Assembly: GCF_002000245.1 (NCBI RefSeq)
Contig: NZ_MTCM01000001.1
Coordinates: 1,922,001 to 1,986,000, forward strand
DNA: 64,000 nucleotides
Source: Sphingobacterium sp. CZ-UAM
Lineage (GTDB): Bacteria; Bacteroidota; Bacteroidia; Sphingobacteriales; Sphingobacteriaceae
Direction of reading: 5' to 3'
The notes beneath the pieces were generated by a model. The model saw only the letters and a program-made list of their open reading frames with translations. It did not search any database and was not told the origin of the DNA. Each line of letters opens with the position of its first letter. Position 1 is the first letter of the stretch. This document shows, in pieces, positions 11,567-20,581 of the stretch. Made by a program: the position numbers and the translations under genes.

Positions 11567-12627
11567 TTTTTCTCTTGCAAAGCGTGTTTAATAATCTGTA
11601 TAAGCTCGTCTCCGGTCGCTGTCTCCTGCGAAATTTCGCGCAAATAGTCGGTTTTTCCTAAAATCACCAGCACTTCGGCCGCAGCAATTTTAATCGATAC
11701 TGCGGCATTATTCCACAATTGTTCCTTTAGAAAGTTCTCACTTTCCCTGCTCCTGGCGATCTTCATGGATTTTAGAATTTCGAGCTGCACATCAATCGGC
11801 TGTTGGTCGAAGCAGGCAATAAACTGTCCGATCGTCGCGCTATTTTCTATTGCCTGCATGCTGCGTATTGCCTGCACACGAACAGGAATGGCCGGATGAG
11901 CAAGCAACTCATATACTTCCGCATAAAATGACAGTAATCTAAATTTGCGGATCAGGCGTAAAGTAAATATAACGACGGAATCATTTGTACGCTTTAACCA
12001 GCTGTAAACCTGTGCATCGGAAAAGTCAGGTAAATACTGAATAGAGTATAGAAGACGTAGTTGCTGCCAATCTGATAGGGGTTTATCAACATGTTCAAGG
12101 AATCCAAGACCTTCATAGCCCTGAAAACTTACCATAGCGTACTGTGCTTCCTGATAAACTGCCATCCGCTCATCATTCAGCTTCGCTTTTATTTCCGGAA
12201 TTGCCGCTTCAACATTCATAGCAGCCAATTCCTGTATACCGCCGGCCACAAGATAGGCTTTGCTTTGCCGTAGCTTTCGCCAGGCTTGATCTTCCAGTTT
12301 AAAGTCATAAAACAGGCCATTGATGGCTTCTTTGGCTGCGCCCGAAAACTTCCGGTCGGAGTCTACCAGTACCTCTAAAAAAAGCGCCCGAAAGGATGGT
12401 TCTTTTAAATGCTTGCTAAATTCCTGATCCCGTTCACGATTTGTATCACTGCCCACAATCGTCTCCATAATTTTATATTCAATAATCTGTCTCCAGGATT
12501 GTCGGTTATGCAAGATCCTATAACTATAAAAGCTAAATCCCAGCACGGCAATAATCAGCAACAGTACCAGAATCAGGACGACAATAATCGCTAGAATAAG
12601 CTCATGTAGGAAGATATGGCTGGGCAT
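11560..12627 (-). CDS. Membrane-anchored HEAT-repeat protein
   Basis: 355 residues. An N-terminal hydrophobic helix (about 9-34, rich in Ile, Leu and Val) anchors the protein; the rest is predicted cytosolic. From about residue 120 helical HEAT-type repeats are seen (AAIPEIKAKLNDERMAVYQEAQYAMV, AHPAIPVRVQAIRSMQAIENSATIGQF, VSIKIAAAEVLVILGKTDYL). No catalytic motif is seen. HEAT repeats usually serve as protein-binding scaffolds. The position between a receiver protein (nine-base gap) and the synthase fusion (seven-base overlap) suggests it links phosphorelay signal to the synthase. That link is inference. Confidence 0.8.
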   Translation of the reverse strand: MPSHIFLHELILAIIVVLILVLLLIIAVLGFSFYSYRILHNRQSWRQIIEYKIMETIVGSDTNRERDQEFSKHLKEPSFRALFLEVLVDSDRKFSGAAKEAINGLFYDFKLEDQAWRKLRQSKAYLVAGGIQELAAMNVEAAIPEIKAKLNDERMAVYQEAQYAMVSFQGYEGLGFLEHVDKPLSDWQQLRLLYSIQYLPDFSDAQVYSWLKRTNDSVVIFTLRLIRKFRLLSFYAEVYELLAHPAIPVRVQAIRSMQAIENSATIGQFIACFDQQPIDVQLEILKSMKIARSRESENFLKEQLWNNAAVSIKIAAAEVLVILGKTDYLREISQETATGDELIQIIKHALQEKKC

Positions 12628-12636
12628 ACAATACGT

Positions 12637-12993
12637 TTATTTAGTTGTTAAGCGTTTTATTCTCAGGATCAGTTCGTTTGGACTGAAAGGTTTAACCATA
12701 AAATCCGATGCGCCAAGATCAAAGGCATCTACGACCACTTCTTCCTGCCCCATACTTGACAACACAATGACGGGAATCTTTTTTCCGATGCGTTTTATCG
12801 CGGAAAGAATTTCGATCCCCGACGCAAATGGCATCATAATATCGGTTACCACCAGATCGAAATCTGATGCCTCAATCTTCTCGATTGCTTCCTGACCATT
12901 TCTAGTTAAAACAACTTCATGTCCTTCCTTTACTAATTTGTGTTCTACGGTACGTAAAATTAACTCGTCGTCTTCGGCAATTAAAATCAACAT
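12637..12993 (-). CDS. Receiver-only response regulator
   Basis: 118 residues consisting of a single CheY-like receiver: acidic pair EDDE near residue 7, phospho-acceptor D51 in VVTDIMMP, VIVLSS for the conserved serine/threonine, and lysine in VKPFS. There is no DNA-binding or enzymatic output domain. The gene begins four bases after the hybrid kinase, so it is probably the last phospho-carrier of that relay. It would act by protein contact, perhaps on the HEAT protein or synthase encoded next. Confidence 0.92.
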   Translation of the reverse strand: MLILIAEDDELILRTVEHKLVKEGHEVVLTRNGQEAIEKIEASDFDLVVTDIMMPFASGIEILSAIKRIGKKIPVIVLSSMGQEEVVVDAFDLGASDFMVKPFSPNELILRIKRLTTK

Positions 12994-12997
12994 ATTC

Positions 12998-15900
12998 CTA
13001 TTTATTTAAAATTTTCGTTATCAAGTCCAACCCCAGCTCCATTTCTACTTCAATTACAGCAAAGGCTTTCGAGAGATCGGTGTCGGATGAAATGCTAGTT
13101 TCCAGTTCTTCCGTTAATTGGGCAAGTTTAATCAATCCGGCGGTTGAAGAAGTTCCTCTCAATTTGTGTAATAGCTCCTTCATACGCTTCAGGTCATTTT
13201 CCTGTATTGCTTCTGCGATCTGAACACCCGATGCTGTAATTTCTTTGATGACCAGATCAAGGAAAAAAGATAAAAATGCAGGGTCATCGCCTGCCTGCTC
13301 ATGCAGGCGCTGTACATCCAAATGTGTTTCAAGCTGAGCTGTTACCTCTTCTGATATACCAGAAGAGGTCGAAACAGATAACATAGCTTTTTCCAACGCA
13401 TTAAATAAATCCTGTTGGCGAATAGGTTTAGCTAGAAAATCAGACATTCCCGCATTCAGACAGCGTTCTTTCTCTCCAGAAATATTGCCGGCTGTGATAC
13501 CGATAATGGGTGTATTTTGATATTCTTTCATTTGACGGATCTGCTTCGTTGCTTCGATACCGTCTACTTCGGGCATTTGTACATCCAGGAGAATGAGGTC
13601 AAAATGGTTTGCTTTAGATGCCTGAATTGCTTCCGCACCATTGGACACTTCTGTCAAAATTGCATCGGGCATAATACTGGCCATCATCCTTACATTCAAT
13701 GCCATATTGACCGCATTGTCATCCGCTAGCAAAACCTGCATTTCCTTTCGATAGACATCAGCAGATAAAGATAGATTTACCTTTGCCTGTTCCGTATCTT
13801 CTTTATTTTGTTGGATAGCCCTACGCAGGGTCTGGTACAACTCCTCCGATTTAATAGGTTTCAATAGACAAAATGAGCCTTCTTCCTGTCTAAATGTTGA
13901 AATTACTTCGTGCTCTTCGGAAGATGTATGCAATACAATCAAGGGAATACCTTCTTCCTGTTGTCGAAAGAGTTCCTTGATCTTTTCAATGGTTTCGAGT
14001 CCCGATAAAATAGGCATATGATAATCCATTAAGATGACATCGAAACGCTCACCCTTCATCAGCAATTGCAAAGCTTCCATACCATTTTCCGCCAAAACAG
14101 ATTCGACTTGTTTATAACTCAGCATATGCTGCAGGATGGTGCGGTTGTTTGCATTATCGTCTACGACGAGCACCCGATTTAACGGTAATTGAGCATCTTC
14201 CTGCTCCACCGCCTCGCAGGCAACATCAATATCAAAATAAAAGGTAGACCCAGTGCCCAGCTGACTGGTCAGGTTTAACTTACTGCCCATATATTTCAAT
14301 AAATTATTGGAGATCGTAAGTCCTAACCCAGTCCCGCCATAACGTTTGCTGACAGAACTGTCTTCCTGTGTAAAGGCATCAAAAATACGCTGCTGTTTTT
14401 CCTCAGGAATTCCGATCCCTGTATCACGTACTTCAAAACGCAGGCGTAGCTTATCATCAGTATGATGCAGCTGACTTATTTTGAATTCAATTTCCCCTTT
14501 TTCAGTAAACTTAACCGCATTGCCCAATAAATTTATAAGCACTTGTTTAATACGTGCATCGTCAACCCATATAAAGGCGGGCAATCCTTGCTCGATATTC
14601 AAAAGCAATTCGACTTCCTTTCTTTGAGCTTGGTATAAGACAACATTGATCACCTGATTGGCGATATCGTATACATTATGTTTATCGACAAACAGTTCCA
14701 GTTTTCCGGACTCGATCTTCGAAAAGTCCAGAATATCGTTGATAATATTTAACAGACTGTTGCCAGATTCATTAATGTAGCCCAAGTATTGCATTTGGAT
14801 ATCATTGAGCGGTGTTTTCAATAAGAGATCCGAGAATCCGATTACGCCATTTAATGGAGTCCGGATTTCGTGACTCATATTGGCCAAGAACTCTGATTTG
14901 GCTTTACTTGCCAGATCCGCCATTTTTTTCGCGTGTTTTAGTTCCTCATTTTTTTGGACAGACTCCGTAATATTCTGTGTGAAAATAATAATCCCACCAA
15001 TGCTTCCATCGGTCAAATGCCAAGGTCTTACTTCCCAGTTGAAATGCTGTGGTTCGGCTATTCCACCCGCCTGAATAACTTCGTCTATATTCTTATAAGG
15101 AATCCCCCGCAATGCATCCTGATAGATTTTCTTTCGCTGTTCCGGAATATTTGGAAAAAGTTCAAACAGGTTTTTATTAAGCAATTGAGTTTCATCTTGA
15201 TGAAAGTCTTCAATCCATTGGTTGCTCAATGATACATAATTAAAATCACGATCGAACATCGCCACGGATGCAGGCACATAATTCACAAACGCGCGCAGCA
15301 TGGACTCTTTGCGTTCCAGTTCCAGGTATAGCGACTTACTCTTATCAATATCCTGGATAATACCAAATACCCGTTTACAGACATCATTCTCATATTCAGG
15401 AATTCCTTTTACCCTGACCCAAATCGCTTCTCCGCTCTGTTTCAACAGACGCAATTCCGTATCATAAGGTTTTCGGTTGCGGACCGATTCTTCAAATATC
15501 TGCCGTAGGGCGATTTGGCTTTCGGGTTCATAAAAACCGATGGCATGTTCAAAATCCGGAGTAAAATCAGGATCAACGCCGTGGATCAACTTTGTGGACT
15601 CTGACCAATATACCCTATTTTCAGCCAGGTTTACCTCCCAGCCACCGACCTGAGCAACAGCATTGGTCTGCTCCAAAATTTGTTTGGTATGCAGCAGGTC
15701 ATTTTCCAAACGCATGCGATCGGTCATATTCAATGCAGTACTGACGACATAGGGCTTACCGTCTTCGTCCAGTTCGACCATATTGTGATAAAGCCAATAA
15801 ATATCTTCCCCCTCTTTTGTCCGCAGGACCATCATTGCGGAGTCTTCTTTATTTTTAGCAATACGTTTTAAGTATTCTTCAACCAATGCCACATGATGTG

Positions 15901-16915
15901 GCGGAACCAATTTTTTCAGATTGAGCGACTTTACCTCTTGCTGTTCATATTTCAGCATGACCCTTCCCTTTTCATTGACAGCAAGAATATTGCCTTCCAT
16001 ATCATGCATACTCATCAGGCCAATGGCATTTTCAAAGAAACTACGGAAGCGTCGCTCTGAATTTTCCAGTTTCAGTTTTTCCTGACGCTCTTTGGTGACA
16101 TTACGGCCAAAGGCCAGAATTTCATGGTTGATGGGGTCATGTTTAAAATGCCATTCAATAATGACTTCACTGCCATCTGCGATGGAAGTTGATGATGTCG
16201 ATTGAATGCCGAAATCAGCAGCTTCGATCTGCTTTAAATCAGCAGCTAGTGTCTTCGTATCATCTTGCAATAATGTAAAAAGGGATTTTCCAATGCTATC
16301 TGGCCTTGATATCCCCAGTACACCGGTAAAGGCAGGATTGACATCTTTAACCCGGCAATTTTCATCCAACACACAAATAACATTGTTTGTCAACTGAAAG
16401 ATTTCGGAGAAATATCCAGCCTGCCGCTTTCTTTTCTTTCCAAGTAGGATCTTGGTCACTCCTTTTCCAAGCTCTTCCAATAAATGTCGCTGCCGATCCG
16501 AAAGTGATTTTGGTTGAAAATCGATCACACAAATGGTTCCCAACACATCTCCATCCTCATCCATCAACGGTACCCCAGCATAAAAACGGATATTACCTTC
16601 CCGGATCAAGGGATTGGCGGAAGAGCGCGGATCTTCAAAGGTATCCTCGATAACGAGCAATTCCTTACTCAAAATCGTATATTGGCAAACGGTATTTTCT
16701 CTTTCGACAGTATCCAGCTCCATACCCACACAACTTTGTATACGCTGTGTTTGCTCTTCCATCATCGCTATCAATGATGCGGGACAGTCGGTAATCAAAC
16801 AGGCTGCCTGCGCAAATACATCCAACTCGGGATCTTTCCCTAGTCCCATTAACTCATAAGACTTTAATTTCTCTATCCTTCGCCATTCATTTTCAGGGAA
16901 ATTCTGATTTGCCAT
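12998..16915 (-). CDS. Hybrid sensor histidine kinase: GAF, PAS repeats, HisKA, HATPase, two receivers, Hpt
   Basis: 1305 residues. Domain order by eye: GAF (about 25-165), four PAS/PAC units (about 165-660), HisKA with H682 in NMSHEIRTPLNG, HATPase with DTGIGIPEE and GTGLGL (about 780-900), a receiver with D964 in LMDYHMP, a second receiver with D1111 in LLDVQMPEVDG, and a C-terminal Hpt with H1250 in LLHKLRGTSSTAGL. There are no membrane helices, so it is a cytosolic sensor, perhaps of redox state or small ligands. All elements of a His-Asp-His-Asp relay are present. First gene of the polysaccharide operon, with four bases to the receiver-only protein. The ligand is unknown. Confidence 0.93.
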   Translation of the reverse strand: MANQNFPENEWRRIEKLKSYELMGLGKDPELDVFAQAACLITDCPASLIAMMEEQTQRIQSCVGMELDTVERENTVCQYTILSKELLVIEDTFEDPRSSANPLIREGNIRFYAGVPLMDEDGDVLGTICVIDFQPKSLSDRQRHLLEELGKGVTKILLGKKRKRQAGYFSEIFQLTNNVICVLDENCRVKDVNPAFTGVLGISRPDSIGKSLFTLLQDDTKTLAADLKQIEAADFGIQSTSSTSIADGSEVIIEWHFKHDPINHEILAFGRNVTKERQEKLKLENSERRFRSFFENAIGLMSMHDMEGNILAVNEKGRVMLKYEQQEVKSLNLKKLVPPHHVALVEEYLKRIAKNKEDSAMMVLRTKEGEDIYWLYHNMVELDEDGKPYVVSTALNMTDRMRLENDLLHTKQILEQTNAVAQVGGWEVNLAENRVYWSESTKLIHGVDPDFTPDFEHAIGFYEPESQIALRQIFEESVRNRKPYDTELRLLKQSGEAIWVRVKGIPEYENDVCKRVFGIIQDIDKSKSLYLELERKESMLRAFVNYVPASVAMFDRDFNYVSLSNQWIEDFHQDETQLLNKNLFELFPNIPEQRKKIYQDALRGIPYKNIDEVIQAGGIAEPQHFNWEVRPWHLTDGSIGGIIIFTQNITESVQKNEELKHAKKMADLASKAKSEFLANMSHEIRTPLNGVIGFSDLLLKTPLNDIQMQYLGYINESGNSLLNIINDILDFSKIESGKLELFVDKHNVYDIANQVINVVLYQAQRKEVELLLNIEQGLPAFIWVDDARIKQVLINLLGNAVKFTEKGEIEFKISQLHHTDDKLRLRFEVRDTGIGIPEEKQQRIFDAFTQEDSSVSKRYGGTGLGLTISNNLLKYMGSKLNLTSQLGTGSTFYFDIDVACEAVEQEDAQLPLNRVLVVDDNANNRTILQHMLSYKQVESVLAENGMEALQLLMKGERFDVILMDYHMPILSGLETIEKIKELFRQQEEGIPLIVLHTSSEEHEVISTFRQEEGSFCLLKPIKSEELYQTLRRAIQQNKEDTEQAKVNLSLSADVYRKEMQVLLADDNAVNMALNVRMMASIMPDAILTEVSNGAEAIQASKANHFDLILLDVQMPEVDGIEATKQIRQMKEYQNTPIIGITAGNISGEKERCLNAGMSDFLAKPIRQQDLFNALEKAMLSVSTSSGISEEVTAQLETHLDVQRLHEQAGDDPAFLSFFLDLVIKEITASGVQIAEAIQENDLKRMKELLHKLRGTSSTAGLIKLAQLTEELETSISSDTDLSKAFAVIEVEMELGLDLITKILNK

Positions 16916-17251
16916 AAGTTGCTGTTTGTAATTTCTGGTTTTAATATGCCTGTGAAGTTAATAAAAAACATTGTTTAATACCTAAGCAATAAGGAAATAT
17001 CATTGGATTGCTCTTTTATAAAGAACAATATTACCAGCAAATAGTTGGTACCAGTGAGCAGAAAGTTTTTAATAAACAATTGCAAACCGCTAGCAAAAAT
17101 TCTTAATAATTAATTTTTTAAAACTACAAACTTATTCTATTCGCCTATAGATTGCTTTTTTCCTGCGAAATAGTTTAGCAGACACCAGGCTTAGAAAGAA
17201 AAAGGTCCTACTTTCGCTAAGTAGAACCTTTTTTAATGGAGGGGAACGTAA
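16916..17251. other. 336-base gap: operon leader and terminator
   Basis: AT-rich stretch that must hold the promoter of the kinase operon. I see no exact TTTG/TAnnTTTG pair. The only clear structure is the hairpin at its right-hand end, annotated separately. No coding sequence. Confidence 0.5.
17199..17236 (-). terminator. Terminator of the FAD oxidoreductase gene
   Basis: Hairpin with arms AGGTTCTACTTA / AAGTAGGACCT (one G-T wobble) around a short loop, flanked by A and T runs on both sides so it could work in both directions. It lies 16 bases after the stop codon of the minus-strand oxidoreductase. Confidence 0.75.
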
Positions 17252-18406
17252 TTAAAAAAGTTTTTCAATACTTTGTTCGGCATACCCGGCACTGGCTGTC
17301 ATTCCTTTACCGCCGATACCGGTACGTACATGGATACGTGGACTAATGTCAACTTCAAGAATATGGTCTTTATGCTGTGAGTAAAAGCCCGACCAAGACG
17401 AAGCAATCCAGTCTTTCTGCATCGGAATAATACGGTTCGCCTCAGCAATCATCAGTTCGTTGATATAGGTATCCACTTCAAAACCCAGTTCGTCCAATCG
17501 ATTACCGGCTGCATATTCATGTGAGTCGCCAACAATAATACTACCATCGGTAGCCTGTTTAAATAAAATATGGATGCCATATTTGCGCAGTTCGTGATAA
17601 TGTTCAGGTACAGGAATAGCGCCAAATGACGGACAATATTCTTCGAAGCTTTCATAACGGCGAATCGTTAATCCAGTCAGGATATTTCCGGGTAGTTGGA
17701 TCTGAGGCAAAGGTTTGGTACGCATCATTTGCAATTTACTGATTTCTAAACCGCTATCATCAAATAGAGAACGATACAGGATCTTAAATTCATAACCGTT
17801 GCAGATAATTACTTTAGCCCCTGTAAAGGTTTCTAGGCTACTTGTTGTCAAGCATGCCATTTCATTGGCATCTTCGCACGCGATAACAGTTGTGTCATAT
17901 TTCAGCGTATACCTATCAAATTTTGCCTGCATAAAAATATGCAGCTGGCGAATCATCGTTTCGGGCTCAGCACTTAGTTCCTGTTCAAAAACAATGGCTT
18001 CTTTCACGTAATCCGCATTCATACTGGGATATTTTGCCAGGATTTGCTCTTTAGACCAAAGGGCATGCTCATATCCTTTGGTTTGATAATGTGCGGATAG
18101 TTCGTGGATGACCTGCACTTCATCGGCATCGGACGCGATATAAATACTGCCATTATTCCGAATGGAAATATCCATTTCCTGTTGGATGGATTGGTATATT
18201 TCCAATCCCCTTACACCATAATCAAACCACTCCCCTGCCATTCCTGAGGGCACCACCTGGCCAAAGTTGCGTACAGTAGAACCTACAGGAAAATTATCTT
18301 TTTCCAGCTGTAGCACACGTAAGCCTTTTTTCAGCGCGTGATAAGCATGAAAAGTCCCCAAGATACCACCTCCAACAACAATTAAATCGTATGTATTTGT
18401 TTTCAT
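17252..18406 (-). CDS. FAD-dependent oxidoreductase, TIGR03364-like (DAO family)
   Basis: 384 residues of the D-amino-acid-oxidase fold. The N-terminus has the dinucleotide loop VVGGGILGTFHAYHA, followed by QLEKD and VRNFGQVVPSG; the C-terminus has the second FAD contact RTGIGGKGMTASAG. The VRNFGQ stretch and the overall layout resemble the TIGR03364 group, often found with aminophosphonate (2-aminoethylphosphonate) breakdown genes. Here no phnW, phnX or phnA lies nearby, so the substrate is unproven; an amine or N-methyl amino compound is likely. It follows the DUF5690 transporter by 18 bases, probably as one operon. Confidence 0.82.
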   Translation of the reverse strand: MKTNTYDLIVVGGGILGTFHAYHALKKGLRVLQLEKDNFPVGSTVRNFGQVVPSGMAGEWFDYGVRGLEIYQSIQQEMDISIRNNGSIYIASDADEVQVIHELSAHYQTKGYEHALWSKEQILAKYPSMNADYVKEAIVFEQELSAEPETMIRQLHIFMQAKFDRYTLKYDTTVIACEDANEMACLTTSSLETFTGAKVIICNGYEFKILYRSLFDDSGLEISKLQMMRTKPLPQIQLPGNILTGLTIRRYESFEEYCPSFGAIPVPEHYHELRKYGIHILFKQATDGSIIVGDSHEYAAGNRLDELGFEVDTYINELMIAEANRIIPMQKDWIASSWSGFYSQHKDHILEVDISPRIHVRTGIGGKGMTASAGYAEQSIEKLF

Positions 18407-18424
18407 TCTTTAAAAATATTAGCA

Positions 18425-19765
18425 TTAACTTATTTGTACTTCACCATTGGATGCTTGCCAGGGCTGTACCAATTTATCATCTTTTTTTGTTTTCATCTGC
18501 TCTTTCTTGCGAACAAAATAAACGAGCGAGAAGATCGCCAAAATAGCGCCTATAATTGAAGCAAGATAAACCAGTTGAATAAAATAAGCTCCCCAGGTGA
18601 CTGAATTTGGCAAAAATTCTTTATTCATTAATATGAGAAAGCTTCCTAAATACCCCACCGAATCAGCCATATACATCACAAAACCGATATTACTTTTCAT
18701 ACGATAAGTCGCAATCATCCGTTCAAAAAATATGGCATTGTAAGGAATATAGGCCATGTACAGTCCCAAACCCACCAATAACATCCAACTGAGTCCCCCG
18801 ATCCAGTGCCTGGTAAATAAATAGGTAGAAATCCCCGCAATAAGAAATCCCAGAATAATCATGTAATGAATCAGCTTAAATGCCTTCAGGTTGTTTTTTA
18901 CCATAATCAGGCAGCCTATTAAAATTAAGACAATTAATGCAATCGTTCCATCGACTTTCGCAAAAATACCGGCCCCTTGGAGGTGCAGCATCTGCCAGAT
19001 TTCAATCTCGAAATTGTCCCGCACATCGCGTAAAATGGTCAACATGGTATAGATAATAATGGTTAGGATAATACCCGGCATGAATACGCTAAAAAATTGT
19101 TTGCGCATCGTTGCATCCATTGCGACGCGTTCGGTCCGTAAACGCTTATCTTCTGCGGTCGGCCCAGGCGCATTTTCCAAAATCCATACACACAGCACAA
19201 AGGGTAAGAAAAAGAGCATCCCTGTTAAAAAAGGCATCCAAAATTCATTAACCTGAAAGGTATCCATTAACCAACGCCCCACAGTCTTGATAAAACCAGA
19301 CGCAAAAATCAGACTCACCGACATGACGGCTCCCATAATTTCCGTATACCGACGACCTTCGAGGTAACTGAACACCAAGCCCCAAACCATTCCCAATGGA
19401 AAACCATTGATAAAAAGAAAAATGACATTCCACGGTTTTGGTAAAAGCGCAAAAGCCAATAATCCTGCCCATGAAATACAGATCAGGGCAATTAAATAAC
19501 GTCCTCTATGCCGTTGCTTGCTTTCGGAGATAAATTTAATTCCGTAGAACTTCGAGAACAAATATCCCAACATCTGGATAATGACCATGCACACTTTATA
19601 ATCTAAACCAAAAATAGATTCACTGGCGAAAGCCGAAGCTGTGAATGATTTCCGAAATGAATACATACTTGTATAACATAAAAATGCTGTAATAGCCAAT
19701 AATATGGCCACCGAACGCTCGTCTAATCCCGCTATACGTCTTTTTACTCGCTGGTTAAAATCCAT
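18425..19765 (-). CDS. DUF5690-type MFS transporter
   Basis: 446 residues with about 12 predicted membrane helices. The pattern TSMYSFRKSFTA, QMLGYLFSKFYGIKFISE and GFPLGMVWGLVFSYLEGRRYTE is that of the DUF5690 group of major-facilitator-like transporters common in Bacteroidota. The substrate is unknown. The gene heads a two-gene unit with the FAD oxidoreductase, so the transporter may import its substrate. An inverted repeat and promoter lie directly upstream of the start. Confidence 0.8.
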   Translation of the reverse strand: MDFNQRVKRRIAGLDERSVAILLAITAFLCYTSMYSFRKSFTASAFASESIFGLDYKVCMVIIQMLGYLFSKFYGIKFISESKQRHRGRYLIALICISWAGLLAFALLPKPWNVIFLFINGFPLGMVWGLVFSYLEGRRYTEIMGAVMSVSLIFASGFIKTVGRWLMDTFQVNEFWMPFLTGMLFFLPFVLCVWILENAPGPTAEDKRLRTERVAMDATMRKQFFSVFMPGIILTIIIYTMLTILRDVRDNFEIEIWQMLHLQGAGIFAKVDGTIALIVLILIGCLIMVKNNLKAFKLIHYMIILGFLIAGISTYLFTRHWIGGLSWMLLVGLGLYMAYIPYNAIFFERMIATYRMKSNIGFVMYMADSVGYLGSFLILMNKEFLPNSVTWGAYFIQLVYLASIIGAILAIFSLVYFVRKKEQMKTKKDDKLVQPWQASNGEVQIS

Positions 19766-19778
19766 GATTTAGAATTGT

Positions 19779-19809
19779 TCGCGGACTTCATTGTCCGCAA
19801 TCAAAAGTA
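19779..19809 (-). promoter_or_regulatory. Promoter -7 element and inverted-repeat candidate operator for the DUF5690 gene
   Basis: On the minus strand an exact TAnnTTTG element (TACTTTTG, 19809-19802) is followed at once by TTGCGGAC-aatgaa-GTCCGCGA, an inverted repeat with six perfect bases per arm. The repeat overlaps the expected transcription start, 16 to 33 bases before the ATG. This is a good position for a repressor site. The neighbouring XRE-cupin protein is the natural candidate regulator. The -33 element is poor (GTTG, 17 bases upstream). Confidence 0.55.
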
Positions 19810-19897
19810 AATTCTGGAAATTAACACAACACTAAACTTTTGTTAAGTATTTATAAACAAATATAAATAACCGAAGTGATATTGTAGGTAGGTAAAT

Positions 19898-19936
19898 AAA
19901 AAAAGCATCACTGCTGAGTTCAGTGATGCTTTTTTA
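19898..19936 (-). terminator. Terminator of the XRE-cupin regulator gene
   Basis: Arms AAGCATCACTG and CAGTGATGCTT around a seven-base loop, with A and T runs on both sides. It lies about 20 bases beyond the regulator's stop codon and separates it from the DUF5690 promoter. Confidence 0.85.
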
Positions 19937-19954
19937 TGCTACTAATACGTAGGG

Positions 19955-20533
19955 CTAGCGTTTATTTTCGAAGAAATACACAATAAGCATGAATGCTTTT
20001 TCCTTTCCTACATTGCGCGGTGTATGCGATAATCGTCCATTAAAGAAAATGGAGTCACCTTCTTCCAACCTAATTGTTTGGTCCTGGAATACATACTCCA
20101 CCTCTCCGCTGATGATGTATTTATATTCATAGGCCTCGGTTTCTACCATCGGACGCTGTGCATCGGGCTGCAGTTCCAAAAGAACGATATCCATGGTAGA
20201 GCTATCCATGGCGGAGGTGAAGATTCGTTTATAATGAAATCCTATCGCATGTTCCTTTTCGAAGGCTGTATAGCTGTCTTTTTTTCGAACAACTATTGGC
20301 CCTGCGTCGAGGTCGGAATTAAAATCTTTAAAGAATTCATTCAGGTCGACATCCAGCGCATTGATAATATTGATCAACACCAACAGGGATGGAATCGTTC
20401 GATTATTTTCGATCTGCGATATGAGGCCCTTGCTTACACCAGCTTTATCCGCAACCTCCTGTATCGTGATTCCTTTCTCCTTGCGGATCTCTTTAATCTT
20501 ATAACTTATTTTGAATAGTGTATTATCTTCCAT
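19955..20533 (-). CDS. XRE-family regulator with C-terminal cupin domain
   Basis: 192 residues from the ATG at 20533; the frame is open to 20554, but MEDNT starts the helix-turn-helix domain cleanly. Residues about 8-65 are an XRE helix-turn-helix (ITIQEVADKAGVSKGLISQIENNRTIPSL). Residues about 110-190 form a cupin barrel (EYKYIISGEVEYVFQDQTIRLEEGDSIFFNGRLSHTPRNVG) that probably senses a small ligand. This architecture regulates amine, amino-acid and phosphonate catabolism in many bacteria. It probably controls the transporter/oxidoreductase pair downstream. A TATTTTTG element ends nine bases before the ATG, so a very short leader is possible. Confidence 0.9.
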   Translation of the reverse strand: MEDNTLFKISYKIKEIRKEKGITIQEVADKAGVSKGLISQIENNRTIPSLLVLINIINALDVDLNEFFKDFNSDLDAGPIVVRKKDSYTAFEKEHAIGFHYKRIFTSAMDSSTMDIVLLELQPDAQRPMVETEAYEYKYIISGEVEYVFQDQTIRLEEGDSIFFNGRLSHTPRNVGKEKAFMLIVYFFENKR

Positions 20534-20581
20534 AATTGGGTCAAAAATAAACATTATTTTCGCGGTCGGTATGTTAAGTTT

